NCBI GenBank assembly: GCA_001464585.1
Contig: LNFF01000006.1
Coordinates: 186,001-250,000, forward strand
DNA from: Gammaproteobacteria bacterium Ga0077554
Lineage (GTDB): Bacteria; Pseudomonadota; Gammaproteobacteria; Ga0077554; Ga007554
Length of the DNA: 64,000 nt
Direction: 5' to 3'
The notes beneath the pieces were generated by a model, which was not told the origin of the DNA, searched no databases, and worked only from the letters and a program-made list of their open reading frames with translations. Shown piece after piece: positions 9,441 to 18,322 of this stretch; position 1 is the stretch's first letter; each line of letters starts with the position of its first letter. The position numbers and the translations under genes were made by a program.

Positions 9441-10465
9441 TGGCGGGCGAAATTAGTATTCATTCCGATTATCGGCAAGCACTGGGTGAGATCAAACAGC
9501 GGATTCAAACGACGCAACTGCGAGCAGTGTTGGCAGTTAACCGTGAATTGCTGGGCCTGTATTGGCACATTGGTCAGACGATTACGACCTTGCAGCAGGC
9601 GCAGGGCTGGGGTGGCGCCGTGGTGGAACAAATGGCGGCGGATTTGCAGGCAGAGCACCCTGGCATTCAGGGCTTTTCCCGTACCAGTTTGTTTGCCATG
9701 CGCCAGTTTTACCTGTTTTTCTCGCCTCGTTTTGAAGTTGTCCCACAGTCCGTGGGACAATTGCCCTGGGGGCATATCCGCACAATTCTGGGCAAGATTA
9801 AGGAGGTAGATGCTGCCCTGTTTTACGCGGCGGCATGTACAGAAAATGGCTGGAGCCGTCCGATTCTGGAACTGCAAATTGAGCAAGAATTGCACCTGCG
9901 ACAGGGCATTGCACCCAGCAACTTCCAAGCAGTGTTGCCAGCACCGCAGTCTGAGCTGGCTCAGCAAACACTGAAAGACCCATACATATTTGATTTCCTT
10001 TCCTTGAGTCGGCAAGCCATAGAGCGGGATATTGAAAATCAGTTGGTCGCCAACATCACCCGATTCTTGCTGGAGTTGGGCAAAGGCTTTGCCTTTTTGG
10101 GTCGGCAGTACCCGCTGGAAGTTAATAGCCGCAGCTACTTTCTGGATCTGCTGTTCTATCACACACGCTTGAAATGTTATGTGGTGATCGAGCTGAAAAG
10201 CGGTGAATTCAAACCTGAGTATGTGGGTAAAATGAATTTTTATTTGTCGGCTGTTGATGACCTGCTGCGTGCGGAAGGAGATCAGCCCAGCATTGGCATG
10301 ATCTTGTGCAAAGACAAAGACCGACTGGATGTGGAGTACGCCTTGCGCGATGTCAATAAACCGATAGGCGTGAGTTCATTTATTACCAAGGAAATACCGC
10401 TGGATGTACAGGCACAGTTGCCCACGGTGGCCGAAATTGAACAGCAGTTGGCGGGGAAGTTATGA
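9440..10465 (+). CDS. YhcG/DUF1016-family PD-(D/E)XK nuclease
   Basis: A 341-residue protein with the two YhcG parts: an N-terminal helical DUF1016-type domain (about 1-160, including LYWHIGQTI and FSRTSLFAMRQFY) and a C-terminal PD-(D/E)XK nuclease fold in which FLDLLFYH and VVIELKSGEF supply the Asp and the Glu-x-Lys (about residues 234-255). Members occur widely in restriction and defence loci; the enzymatic role is inferred from the fold. The start codon overlaps the methyltransferase stop by one base, and the stop overlaps the next start by four, so translation is probably coupled and the protein made in proportion to its partners. Confidence 0.87.
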   Translation: MAGEISIHSDYRQALGEIKQRIQTTQLRAVLAVNRELLGLYWHIGQTITTLQQAQGWGGAVVEQMAADLQAEHPGIQGFSRTSLFAMRQFYLFFSPRFEVVPQSVGQLPWGHIRTILGKIKEVDAALFYAAACTENGWSRPILELQIEQELHLRQGIAPSNFQAVLPAPQSELAQQTLKDPYIFDFLSLSRQAIERDIENQLVANITRFLLELGKGFAFLGRQYPLEVNSRSYFLDLLFYHTRLKCYVVIELKSGEFKPEYVGKMNFYLSAVDDLLRAEGDQPSIGMILCKDKDRLDVEYALRDVNKPIGVSSFITKEIPLDVQAQLPTVAEIEQQLAGKL

Positions 10466-13400
10466 GTAGCAGCTTCCACAAACAACTGGTGCTTAACCAG
10501 TGGATGATGGGTTTTTTCAAGGGCGGCACCTTGCATGCCCTGAAAAACCGTCTGGGTGAAGACCGGCACGAGGGCATAGACGAGGATGGTCAAAGCGGGT
10601 TTTTCCACGAGTTGCACCAAAATCTGTTTGAGGTGGATCGCATCAGTGAACAAAATCTGCGCCGTTACGACCTGAACATCGTGCAGCACTGGAATGCCAT
10701 CACCGAACAGCGCAACAAGGTCGAAGGCACCGTGCTCAATATGAAGTACTTCCAGTATCTCTCGCTGCTGTTCACCGAGATTTACCTGGACTGGTATTTC
10801 AACCAGCGACAGCAATTGCTGGATGGCTTGAATGAGGCAATGCAGGCTTACAACGCCGGTTTGGTGGCTAACAATGAGGCTGAGCATTGCTTCCAGCCCT
10901 TTGATGCGGACGGACTGAACAAGCTGGCATTCTGGAACGCCACCGGCAGCGGCAAGACGCTGCTGTTGCACGTCAACATCCGCCAGTATCTGCATTACTT
11001 TCAACACGGCAATAAAAACGCTTATCCCGATAAAATTATTCTGCTCACGCCCAACGAGGGTTTGTCGCGCCAGCATTTAGCGGAATTGCAGCTCTCGGGT
11101 CTTGGCTTCTGCCGCCTGTTCGATAAAAACCGCAGTGGCGTTTTCAAGGGCACGATTGAGATCATCGACATCAACAAGCTGGGCGATGAGATGGGCGACA
11201 AGACAGTCGCGGTAGAAGCCTTCGAGGGCAATAATCTGGTGCTGGTGGATGAAGGGCATCGTGGCACGGGTACGGCAGCCGGAGCCTGGATGAGACGCCG
11301 TGAGTCTCTGGTGCGCGGCGGCTTTGCTTTTGAGTATTCCGCCACCTTTGGGCAAGCAGTGGCGAGGGGCTTGACGGTGCTTAAAGCTGAAGAGGAGTTA
11401 ATTAAGAATAAAGCGAAAGTGCTGTTTGATACCAGAAACCTGAGAAGACTTGATGAGGCTCAAAAGCAGCAGTTGACGCTGACTGGCGAAGACAAGCGTA
11501 GAGCGCGCACGATGGCGACGCGGGAAATTTACGCCAAAAGTATTCTGTTCGACTACTCCTACAAGTTTTTCTACGAGGACGGCTACGGCAAGGAATCGCT
11601 GATCCTCAATCTGAAGGACGAGGATTACGCACAAGAGGATATTAAACGCCTGTACTTCACCGCTTGCTTGCTGAGCTTTTATCAGCAGCAATATCTGTGG
11701 AGCACAAACCGTAGCAAGCTGGCCGACTTTAACATTGAAAAGCCACTATGGGTATTTGTCGGCAATACCGTGGCTGGTGAAGATTCGGATATTCTGGACG
11801 TGCTGAAATTCCTGGCGGGATTTTTGAATGACGAGACAAAAACCAAGCGGTGGCTAAAAGACTTGCTGGCAAATACCGCGCGCTTGCTGGATGCCCAAGG
11901 TCGCAATATTTTTCATGACCGTTTTACCCCGTTGATGCAATTCAGTGCCGATGATGTTTATTCCGGCATTCTCAAGAAGCTATTCAATGCCGAGGCACGG
12001 CAACGGCTGAAGGTGGTTAATCTGAAGAGCAGTAAAGGCGAGCTGGCGCTGCGTGTAGGCGATGCGGAACCGTTTGGGCTGATTAATATCGGTGATGATG
12101 CCGGTTTTTTCAAAGAGGCAGAGAAGACCGATAATTTAGCGTTGTTCGATACCGAAGCGGATGACTTTGGCGGTTCGATGTTTGGCACGCTAAACAGCAA
12201 AGATAGCAAGTTGCATGTACTGATTGGTTCGCGCAAATTTACCGAAGGCTGGAGCAGTTGGCGTGTCTCCACCATGGGTTTGCTCAACATGGGCCAAGGC
12301 GAAGGTTCGCAAATCATCCAGTTATTCGGGCGCGGCGTGCGCTTGAAGGGCAAGGAGTATTCACTCAAACGCAGCACGCCTGGCCAACGACCAAAAGGGG
12401 CGCATCTGGAGCGGCTGGAAACGCTGAATATTTTTGGTGTGAATGCGGGTTATATGGCCACCTTTAAGGAATATCTGAAAGAAGAAGGTGTCACACCGCC
12501 CGATGAAATGATTCAGTTGGATTTTGAAACCCGTCCCAATCTACCCAAGAGCACGCTCAAGACGCTGGCGCTGAAAGACGGCTACAAGGACAACCAGATC
12601 AAAGGATTCAAGCGCACGCACTTTCCATGGCTATACGAAGTGCCCGCCGAGTTTAAAGGCAAGATCAACAATGTGCATATTGATCTCGATTTATATCCAA
12701 AAATAGAAGCCATGAGCACGCAGGATAAAACCAGCACCACAGCAGATGCCAACATCCGCAATAAGGGCAAGATTGCAAGCGATACCATGGCGCTGTTCGA
12801 TTTCGACCGGATTTACCTAGCAGTGCAGGAGTTCAAGCAACTGCGCAGTTGGAGCAACTTGCGGCTGGAGGGTTTGCGTTTGATGGATTTTTGCTTGACG
12901 CGTAATGACTGGTACACGCTCTATATTCCGCAAGCCGAGCTGAATATTCGCAACATCGCCGATATCGGCAAACAGGAAGATATTCTCATCCGTTTACTGC
13001 AGGACTATACCGACCGTTTTTATAAGGCGCTGAAAACGGCTTATGAGGGACAGTTTTATGACATCGTAAACGTGAAGGAAAACGATGACACCCTGCTCAA
13101 GGTATATCACTTCGAGATCGACAACAACGAAGACGGGGAGGCTTACGAGAAGAAAATCAGAGCTCTTCAGTTGCTTGTGACGGCTGGTAAGCTGGGCGAA
13201 GCCAGCCAGTGGAGTGCTGGCCAGATGGTTGCCATTTGTTTTGATCACCATCTGTATTATCCCTTGTTCGCTATTGAAGGTGCAGTGCCTTTAAAGATGC
13301 GCCCGCTGGCATTTGATGCACCCAGCGAAGTGCAGTTTGTGCGTGACCTTGAAGCGTTTTATAAGTCGCCACTTGGGCAGAAAATTATTGGCAAGCGTAG

Positions 13401-13779
13401 CCTTTACCTGCTGCGCAATGCCGATACCAAAGCCAAAGGGCTGGGCTTTGCCTTGGCAGGTAATTTCTACCCGGATTTTTTGCTGTGGTTGGTGGACGAT
13501 GAAACCGGCGAGCAGTGGCTGAATTTTGTTGACCCAAAAGGGTTGCGCCAGATGAGCCTGAACGATCCCAAACTTGGGCTATACAAGGAGGTGAAAGTGC
13601 TCCAGGAAAAACTGGGCGACCCGAAGCTGACGTTGAATGCCTTTATCGTTTCCGGGACGCAGTTTGCAAGTCTGCTGAATGTCTCCTGCAAGCAAGCAGA
13701 CCTGGAAGAGCGGAATGTGTTGTTTATGCCTGACGGTGGGCAAGTTTATTTGCAGAAAATGTTTGAGCGGATTACATAG
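10462..13779 (+). CDS. Type III restriction Res-like helicase-nuclease
   Basis: A 1105-residue superfamily 2 helicase with a C-terminal nuclease. Motif I is ATGSGKT (about residue 160), motif II DEGH (about 258), and motif VI QLFGRGVRLKG (about 618). Near the C-terminus FYPDFLLWLVDD and NFVDPKG (about 1005-1035) fit a PD-(D/E)XK nuclease with D-x-K in place of E-x-K, as in type III Res subunits. It would cut unmethylated DNA together with the Mod-like protein. Its ATG overlaps the upstream stop (ATGA). It is the last gene of the operon; no strong intrinsic terminator follows, but a palindromic MITE-like element begins 54 bases downstream and could end transcription. Confidence 0.87.
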   Translation: MSSSFHKQLVLNQWMMGFFKGGTLHALKNRLGEDRHEGIDEDGQSGFFHELHQNLFEVDRISEQNLRRYDLNIVQHWNAITEQRNKVEGTVLNMKYFQYLSLLFTEIYLDWYFNQRQQLLDGLNEAMQAYNAGLVANNEAEHCFQPFDADGLNKLAFWNATGSGKTLLLHVNIRQYLHYFQHGNKNAYPDKIILLTPNEGLSRQHLAELQLSGLGFCRLFDKNRSGVFKGTIEIIDINKLGDEMGDKTVAVEAFEGNNLVLVDEGHRGTGTAAGAWMRRRESLVRGGFAFEYSATFGQAVARGLTVLKAEEELIKNKAKVLFDTRNLRRLDEAQKQQLTLTGEDKRRARTMATREIYAKSILFDYSYKFFYEDGYGKESLILNLKDEDYAQEDIKRLYFTACLLSFYQQQYLWSTNRSKLADFNIEKPLWVFVGNTVAGEDSDILDVLKFLAGFLNDETKTKRWLKDLLANTARLLDAQGRNIFHDRFTPLMQFSADDVYSGILKKLFNAEARQRLKVVNLKSSKGELALRVGDAEPFGLINIGDDAGFFKEAEKTDNLALFDTEADDFGGSMFGTLNSKDSKLHVLIGSRKFTEGWSSWRVSTMGLLNMGQGEGSQIIQLFGRGVRLKGKEYSLKRSTPGQRPKGAHLERLETLNIFGVNAGYMATFKEYLKEEGVTPPDEMIQLDFETRPNLPKSTLKTLALKDGYKDNQIKGFKRTHFPWLYEVPAEFKGKINNVHIDLDLYPKIEAMSTQDKTSTTADANIRNKGKIASDTMALFDFDRIYLAVQEFKQLRSWSNLRLEGLRLMDFCLTRNDWYTLYIPQAELNIRNIADIGKQEDILIRLLQDYTDRFYKALKTAYEGQFYDIVNVKENDDTLLKVYHFEIDNNEDGEAYEKKIRALQLLVTAGKLGEASQWSAGQMVAICFDHHLYYPLFAIEGAVPLKMRPLAFDAPSEVQFVRDLEAFYKSPLGQKIIGKRSLYLLRNADTKAKGLGFALAGNFYPDFLLWLVDDETGEQWLNFVDPKGLRQMSLNDPKLGLYKEVKVLQEKLGDPKLTLNAFIVSGTQFASLLNVSCKQADLEERNVLFMPDGGQVYLQKMFERIT

Positions 13780-13832
13780 ATCACTACCAAAAACTGGTAC
13801 ACGGGAACCCGCGCCGTTATTGGGTTGTAACA

Positions 13833-14050
13833 CTGTAATTCCATTTCTAATTCAATCAGCGAATAATTTTATCCCCTCGCCCCGCTTGCGGGGAGAGCGA
13901 AGCGAGGGGTCGGGTTAGGGAGAGGGATTGGTTAAATAACATGATTATTTTCATGTTTATTGAACTTACCGCCCACCCTCTCCCCAACCCTCTCCCGCCC
14001 TGCTGGAGAGGGAGTAATAATGCATTTTTGAATTAGAAATGGAATAACAG
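13833..14050. mobile_element. 218-bp MITE-like palindromic element
   Basis: The unit is bounded by 23-bp inverted repeats (13833-13855 and 14028-14050) reading CTGT(A/T)ATTCCATTTCTAATTC with one mismatch. The inside holds two opposed GC-rich blocks of the cccctcgccccgcttgcggg type, each able to fold. It has no gene. Small, non-coding, TIR-bounded and foldable are the marks of a miniature inverted-repeat element; the GC-rich core also resembles REP-like intergenic repeats. No target duplication was recognised with certainty. Confidence 0.65.
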
Positions 14051-14195
14051 ATAAAACGTTGATTTACGGGGGACTGAAACCGCCAAGGCTTTGACCGGCT
14101 ATAAAACGAGACTGCACACTTGCATCATCAAGATCCGCTGGAAGCGGAAGGCGTAAAACGATAGCCGTGCCTTTTGGTGAATCTAACTTCATCCA

Positions 14196-14732
14196 TCAAT
14201 GCAAAATTGTCAGTGGCTCGTCGCCTTCCTTCTTGGGCAGCAGGTGCATAAATCGGCCTCCAACTTCCGTGAAATAACGAAACTCGATAGTCCCAATGGT
14301 TCGTTTCTTCTTGGAAATTCCCTTGGGCTTGATCTGTGGCTGTGCGACCCACACGCCACGCCTCGTTTCCAGCGCAAGGGAGCACACATCGATTGCGTAG
14401 GGTGATGCACCTATGCTGCCATACTTGTCGAGAATTGCGTCCATCTGCGGTATTTTGTTGGGCCGAAGCGACCAGGCTTCCATGATTGAGAACACGAAAT
14501 CAGCATCCAATGCTGACGCCGTTGACTGGATCGTCTGCGCTGACTGATCTTTGTCCTCGCCGCTCCCCGGTTGAATCATCACGGGGATGACTTCCTTGGT
14601 GGTCAGGTTGCCAACGAACGCCATTGCCTGAAGATTTTCTCCGGCCTCCAGAAAGCCCCGCGCTTTGCTGATCAGCATATCAATGATGTCCATGTATGCT
14701 TGTGGTGGCGTGCTAATGGGTGGCTCAATCAT
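14196..14732 (-). CDS. Hypothetical protein, last gene of the TPR/methyltransferase operon
   Basis: 178 residues, no family recognised. It is soluble, with a mixed alpha/beta look and a lysine-rich loop (SKKKR) in the last third. Two starts are possible. The GTG at 14753 gives a 25-base overlap; the ATG at 14732 overlaps the methyltransferase stop as ATGA, and I prefer it. The coupling suggests the product acts with the two upstream proteins, but no function can be assigned. Confidence 0.6.
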   Translation of the reverse strand: MIEPPISTPPQAYMDIIDMLISKARGFLEAGENLQAMAFVGNLTTKEVIPVMIQPGSGEDKDQSAQTIQSTASALDADFVFSIMEAWSLRPNKIPQMDAILDKYGSIGASPYAIDVCSLALETRRGVWVAQPQIKPKGISKKKRTIGTIEFRYFTEVGGRFMHLLPKKEGDEPLTILH

Positions 14733-15388
14733 TTTTTCCTCACTATCTGCCACCGATCGTGCAACCCGGGGAAGGTGCGGTGATGTTCGTTGAGCGCCAG
14801 CGTCTCAGCGTCGAGGTCTTCAAAATCGGTGCTGAGCACGTCGAAAAACTCCTCGGTTGCCGTGTTGCCGCCTTTTTCTTCGCCTTCGAGAAACATAACC
14901 TGTCCTGACTGCATAGCGTGAGCGACCTGTTCGCCGAACGGCGTGCCGAGGTTCGGCCAGACCAGCAGCACCACGTCAAAACCGCCGGGGAGCAATGCAA
15001 CCGCGTCGCCGTGGTGATCAAGGCGAAACACGGATCGCATTGGATAACCGCGCTTCATGTCACGAGGTTGACTATAGTCCGTCCAGTCGGCGGCAGTAAC
15101 TTCAATTCCCTGTTGCGCAAGCTGGTCGGCAAGCCAGCCAGAACCACTACCGGCTTCGAGCACTTTTTTACCTTTGCACAGCGCCGCCAGAGAAGAAATG
15201 CATTCTGCCGTAAATAGGCAGAAGCCGAACTCCCGGTTGTAGCGCTTGCGTTGGTGGTAGAGCACATCGAATTGTTCTGGATCGTCCAACAGGTCGGCAG
15301 AAAAATATGAAGCAGCAGGCAAGCCGGGAAGCAATGCCCCTGCCTGTTCAGCAGCTTCAAGCTCGGCAAGGATGGCGGACTGGGTCAC
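14729..15388 (-). CDS. Class I SAM-dependent methyltransferase-like protein
   Basis: 219 residues. A Rossmann-type SAM motif I is clear: VLEAGSGSGWLADQLAQQG (about residues 76-94), followed by an acidic strand (VTAADW) and a later VVLLVWPN that replaces the usual post-II/motif IV strand. The substrate cannot be guessed; it lacks a DPPY or NPPY motif, so DNA is unlikely. It starts with GTG at 15388, overlapping the TPR-gene stop by four bases, and its own stop overlaps the next gene. It is the middle gene of a three-gene coupled operon. Confidence 0.72.
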   Translation of the reverse strand: MTQSAILAELEAAEQAGALLPGLPAASYFSADLLDDPEQFDVLYHQRKRYNREFGFCLFTAECISSLAALCKGKKVLEAGSGSGWLADQLAQQGIEVTAADWTDYSQPRDMKRGYPMRSVFRLDHHGDAVALLPGGFDVVLLVWPNLGTPFGEQVAHAMQSGQVMFLEGEEKGGNTATEEFFDVLSTDFEDLDAETLALNEHHRTFPGLHDRWQIVRKK

Positions 15389-16444
15389 TTGCCGGTCATA
15401 CCCTTGGCAATCTCGTATTCACGTTGCAACCCGGAGCCGCAATCCACTTTCGGGTCGAATAGCGCCATGCCAACGTGCATATAGCAAAGGAGTTGCAGGC
15501 CAGAAAAATCCCCGTCGAGGTTTGTGAGTGAATAACGCTTCAATGGATTGTTGATTTCTAATCCAGTCTCACCCAGCCGCGCGATCTCCATGGCCACACG
15601 CCCGACTTGTTCACGCGGAATTTCGGCGAACCGCTTCATGGCGCCCATCATGTACTCAACCGCATCCGGGCGATATCCGTCTGCTACAACTTTGCGGAGA
15701 TCGGCCTGTCCTGCCCGATTCAAAATCTGCTTGGCCGTTTCCGCAAACTGCGAATCTGGAAACCGCTTCAGCACGTCTTTGTAGACCTTTAGCGCTTCCT
15801 TTCGGTGCGCATCCATCGAGTCCAGACAGTGCGCCAACCCCATCAGCACCGCTGGGTTATCTGGTGCAAGCGAAGCGGCTTGGCGGAAATACGGCAACGC
15901 CTCAACATACTTTCCAGCCCGAGCCAAGGTCGCAGCGAGGTTCTGCTTGATGAGGGCATTGTCCGGCTGGATTTTCGCTGCCGTCTTGAGCACAAATGCA
16001 GCTTCGTCGTAGCGCTGAAGTTTGGAGAGCGAAACTCCGATGGCGATGGCGGCGTTGTCGTAGCTCGGATCGAGGTTGAGGCACTTGTTTAACGGCACCA
16101 GTGATTCCTCGACGCGGCCAAGCTCCGACAGGGCTAAAGCAAATGTCGGGGTCATCGACCATCCCATACATGGCCTCCAGTCCCGGCAGCGCGTCCTCAA
16201 TATAACCGTGGCTGAGCAGGCCAAACAGATAAGTCTTTGGCTCAACTCCCTGCTGCGGCACCGCGACAACGCGCACCATCCCGTCGTTAACGACCACCGC
16301 CGCAGTCCAGTCCTTCGCAGCGTATTGCATGGTGAACTGAAAAATGACCGCTTCTTCAAACCCCGAATCGGTGATTGGTGGCAGACCGGTCAAATCGAGG
16401 GATGTGAGGGTGCGTTGAAAAATCTCTGGTGCTTGCTTATGCAT
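15385..16444 (-). pseudogene. TPR-repeat protein with a +1 frameshift
   Basis: The N-terminal part (ATG at 16444, starting MHKQAPEIFQRTL) and the C-terminal part lie in different frames. They join cleanly if one base is removed from the four-base G run at 16148-16151: ...YGMVDD then P-TFALALSELGR. The joined product is about 352 residues. The C-terminal part carries several TPR units (for example SYDNAAIAIGVSLSKLQRYD and NALIKQNLAATLARAGKYVE), which serve protein-protein contacts. The gene heads a coupled operon with a methyltransferase and an unknown protein. The shift is either a real inactivation or a homopolymer error in the sequence. Confidence 0.68.
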
Positions 16445-16936
16445 ATTACGATAACTTTCAGTAGTGCGGGACACACACCTTGGAATCCGGCAATAACCCC
16501 ATGAGCGTCCCAGCAGCTTCGGCAAAGCCATTGAAGTCGCTGACAGTCTGGATCGGTGTGGGTTTCGATAATAACCGAAACGTCATCAATTGTATAACAA
16601 TGATCGCCATCCTTTGAAAGGCTGGTGCGCGAACCGGCTCTTAGCTACTGAGAAAAAGGGGCAAGCTTGTTTATTAATGATTTTAGCTGTTCGCGCCATT
16701 TTCTAGCTGGGGCACATATCCTTCTTGATATCGCTTGTGAATCGGCTAATTATACCCGACACGCTCTAATATAATTAAAGCACAGATTTTCCTATTTTCA
16801 TGATTTTCCTATTGTAAAACAGGGGCCTATAGATGCGCACGCTTGCTGCGCGGGATAAAGAAAAAGATTTGCCTACCGATAAATCAGAAGTAGCATTGGG
16901 CTACCCGCCTTAGTGGCACGGTAGGAATATATTCAT
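16445..16936. other. Intergenic stretch left of the intron remnant
   Basis: About 490 bases between a minus-strand operon and a plus-strand gene. No gene is supported. Divergent promoters would be expected here but I cannot place them with confidence. The last 100 bases may belong to the decayed group II intron. Confidence 0.4.
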
Positions 16937-16984
16937 CGAACCGCCGTGTACGTGACCCGTATGCACGGTGGTGCGGGAGGAGGT
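16937..16984 (+). ncRNA. Group IIC intron domain V remnant
   Basis: The stretch around 16939-16973 folds as the 34-nt catalytic domain V of class C group II introns: a lower stem ACCGCCGTG/CACGGTGGT, an upper stem TACG/CGTA, a five-base loop and a two-base TG bulge on the 3' side. The CGC triad expected for class IIC is inside the 5' strand. The following GCGGGAGG matches what usually comes after it. No reverse transcriptase gene lies upstream, so only the 3' end of an intron is left. Confidence 0.6.
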
Positions 16985-16988
16985 TTCA

Positions 16989-17834
16989 GTGGGCATCGTA
17001 ACAGAACTTGATCAAGTTGCAGTGAATATCGCGGAACTTGAGCGCGGAAGATCCGCATCATCATCTGGCGCAAGTGCTGAGGAATATCGCGCACTCATCA
17101 AGCGTGGGACGTGCTTTGTTCCGTATGTGTCCAACGAGGGGATGGCTTTTGCTCCGTCCAGATTCTTGGGGTATATCGGGAACAAACTAACCACACACGC
17201 GAATAATCCAGACCGTGATGGGCGCATAACCAATGCGGCGCTAAACAAAATCTTTGGGTCACAGCCACATGCAGATGCATCTTTGGAGCGTCGGTATTTG
17301 GCATTCTGCGCCCAAGTTGGAGTTCAGCCGTCTCAATCTGGGGCTTTCGGTGTTGCTCGGAAGTACTGGGTTACGTTGGAGTCCATAGATATTCTGGAAG
17401 CGGATGCCACGACAGAAATTACCAGCGATCCTGGAATCACGGCAACTGAGAAGCAGCAACTAGTTAAAGCACGCATCGGGCAAGGCCTGTTTAGAGAGAT
17501 GTCACTTTCGTACTGGGGCAAGTGTTGTCTCACTGGCTGTGAGCTTCAAGGCGTGCTGCGCGCGTCACATATAAAGCCGTGGCGAGATTGTTCCAACTCC
17601 GAACGCCTTGACGTGTACAACGGTCTACTGCTCTCCCCAAACGTGGATGCTCTATTTGACAAGGGTCTGATTTCATTTGAAGACACGGGCGAAATCTTAA
17701 TTTCATCTCAACTATCTGAAGCCGCGCTCAAGGCCCTCGGCTGCAATTCGAAGATGAAGATTGCGCTTAAGCCGGAACACGCAAAGTATCTCTCGTATCA
17801 TCGGGAGAATCAGTTTGTTGGCTCAGCGGCCTAA
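16989..17834 (+). CDS. HNH endonuclease-domain protein
   Basis: 281 residues. The C-terminal half is a clear HNH_2-type nuclease: CCLTGCELQGVLRASHIKPW (about 180-200; the Cys pair and the Asp/Glu-His region), then RLDVYNGLLLSPNVDALFD (Asn and final His replaced by typical NGLLL..nDalFD residues) and LISFED. The N-terminal half is of unknown role and may choose the target. An upstream GTG at 16968 is possible, but GTG at 16989 has a strong SD (GGAGGAGG) at the right distance, formed by the 3' tail of the intron remnant. It is a single-gene unit and could be a defence nuclease, though that is inference. Confidence 0.78.
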   Translation: MGIVTELDQVAVNIAELERGRSASSSGASAEEYRALIKRGTCFVPYVSNEGMAFAPSRFLGYIGNKLTTHANNPDRDGRITNAALNKIFGSQPHADASLERRYLAFCAQVGVQPSQSGAFGVARKYWVTLESIDILEADATTEITSDPGITATEKQQLVKARIGQGLFREMSLSYWGKCCLTGCELQGVLRASHIKPWRDCSNSERLDVYNGLLLSPNVDALFDKGLISFEDTGEILISSQLSEAALKALGCNSKMKIALKPEHAKYLSYHRENQFVGSAA

Positions 17835-17846
17835 CGAATAAAGATA

Positions 17847-17876
17847 AGATCGTGGATCGCTTCGCTCTCACGATCT
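17847..17876 (+). terminator. Hairpin after the HNH gene
   Basis: An 8-bp stem AGATCGTG/CACGATCT with a 14-base loop begins 13 bases after the HNH stop. There is no T run, so it could be a weak terminator or a transcript-end stabiliser. Confidence 0.4.
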
Positions 17877-18322
17877 ATCCTGTGGTTGGATAAGCCCCGA
17901 ATGTGATCTTCCCCCATTTTTGCGCCACCTCAGTGCCTCATCGAAGCCATGACGTTTACTAACAACCCCGCCGACCGAGCCGAAATCTGATGAGCGCTCT
18001 AACGTCCGTTATAACTGAGACCAACGCCAAACGGATTGCCGGGCTATGGCGGTGAAAATACTGCACCAAGCAACCTTTTTCCTTTGACCCCTTGGCCCTT
18101 TGCGACAGCCCTTTGGGGTAGGGCCTTTCCATTAACAGCCCCCTTCCCTTCCAGGCCGTTTCGACCCTTTGCGGCTGTCCATCTTGAATAGCCTTTTACA
18201 ACATTCCCGTGAGATTGCTGGTGCTGGTGATAGCCACGCAGGCTACACTGTGGCATCTCTGTGGCATCATGGCTCATGCTGGCTTCTTATGAGGTGTTAT
18301 TGCCACTACAACCGTTTTTTTT
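17877..18322. other. Intergenic stretch with no gene
   Basis: About 450 bases between convergent genes. It contains several copies of the short string CCCTTT and a pyrimidine-rich block (18060-18175) but no open frame with coding character. Confidence 0.45.

Noticed and set aside
9735-9765. A TTGTCCCA/TGGGACAA hairpin inside the YhcG gene
   Set aside because: It is in coding sequence of a variable loop common in this family; no sign of separate function.
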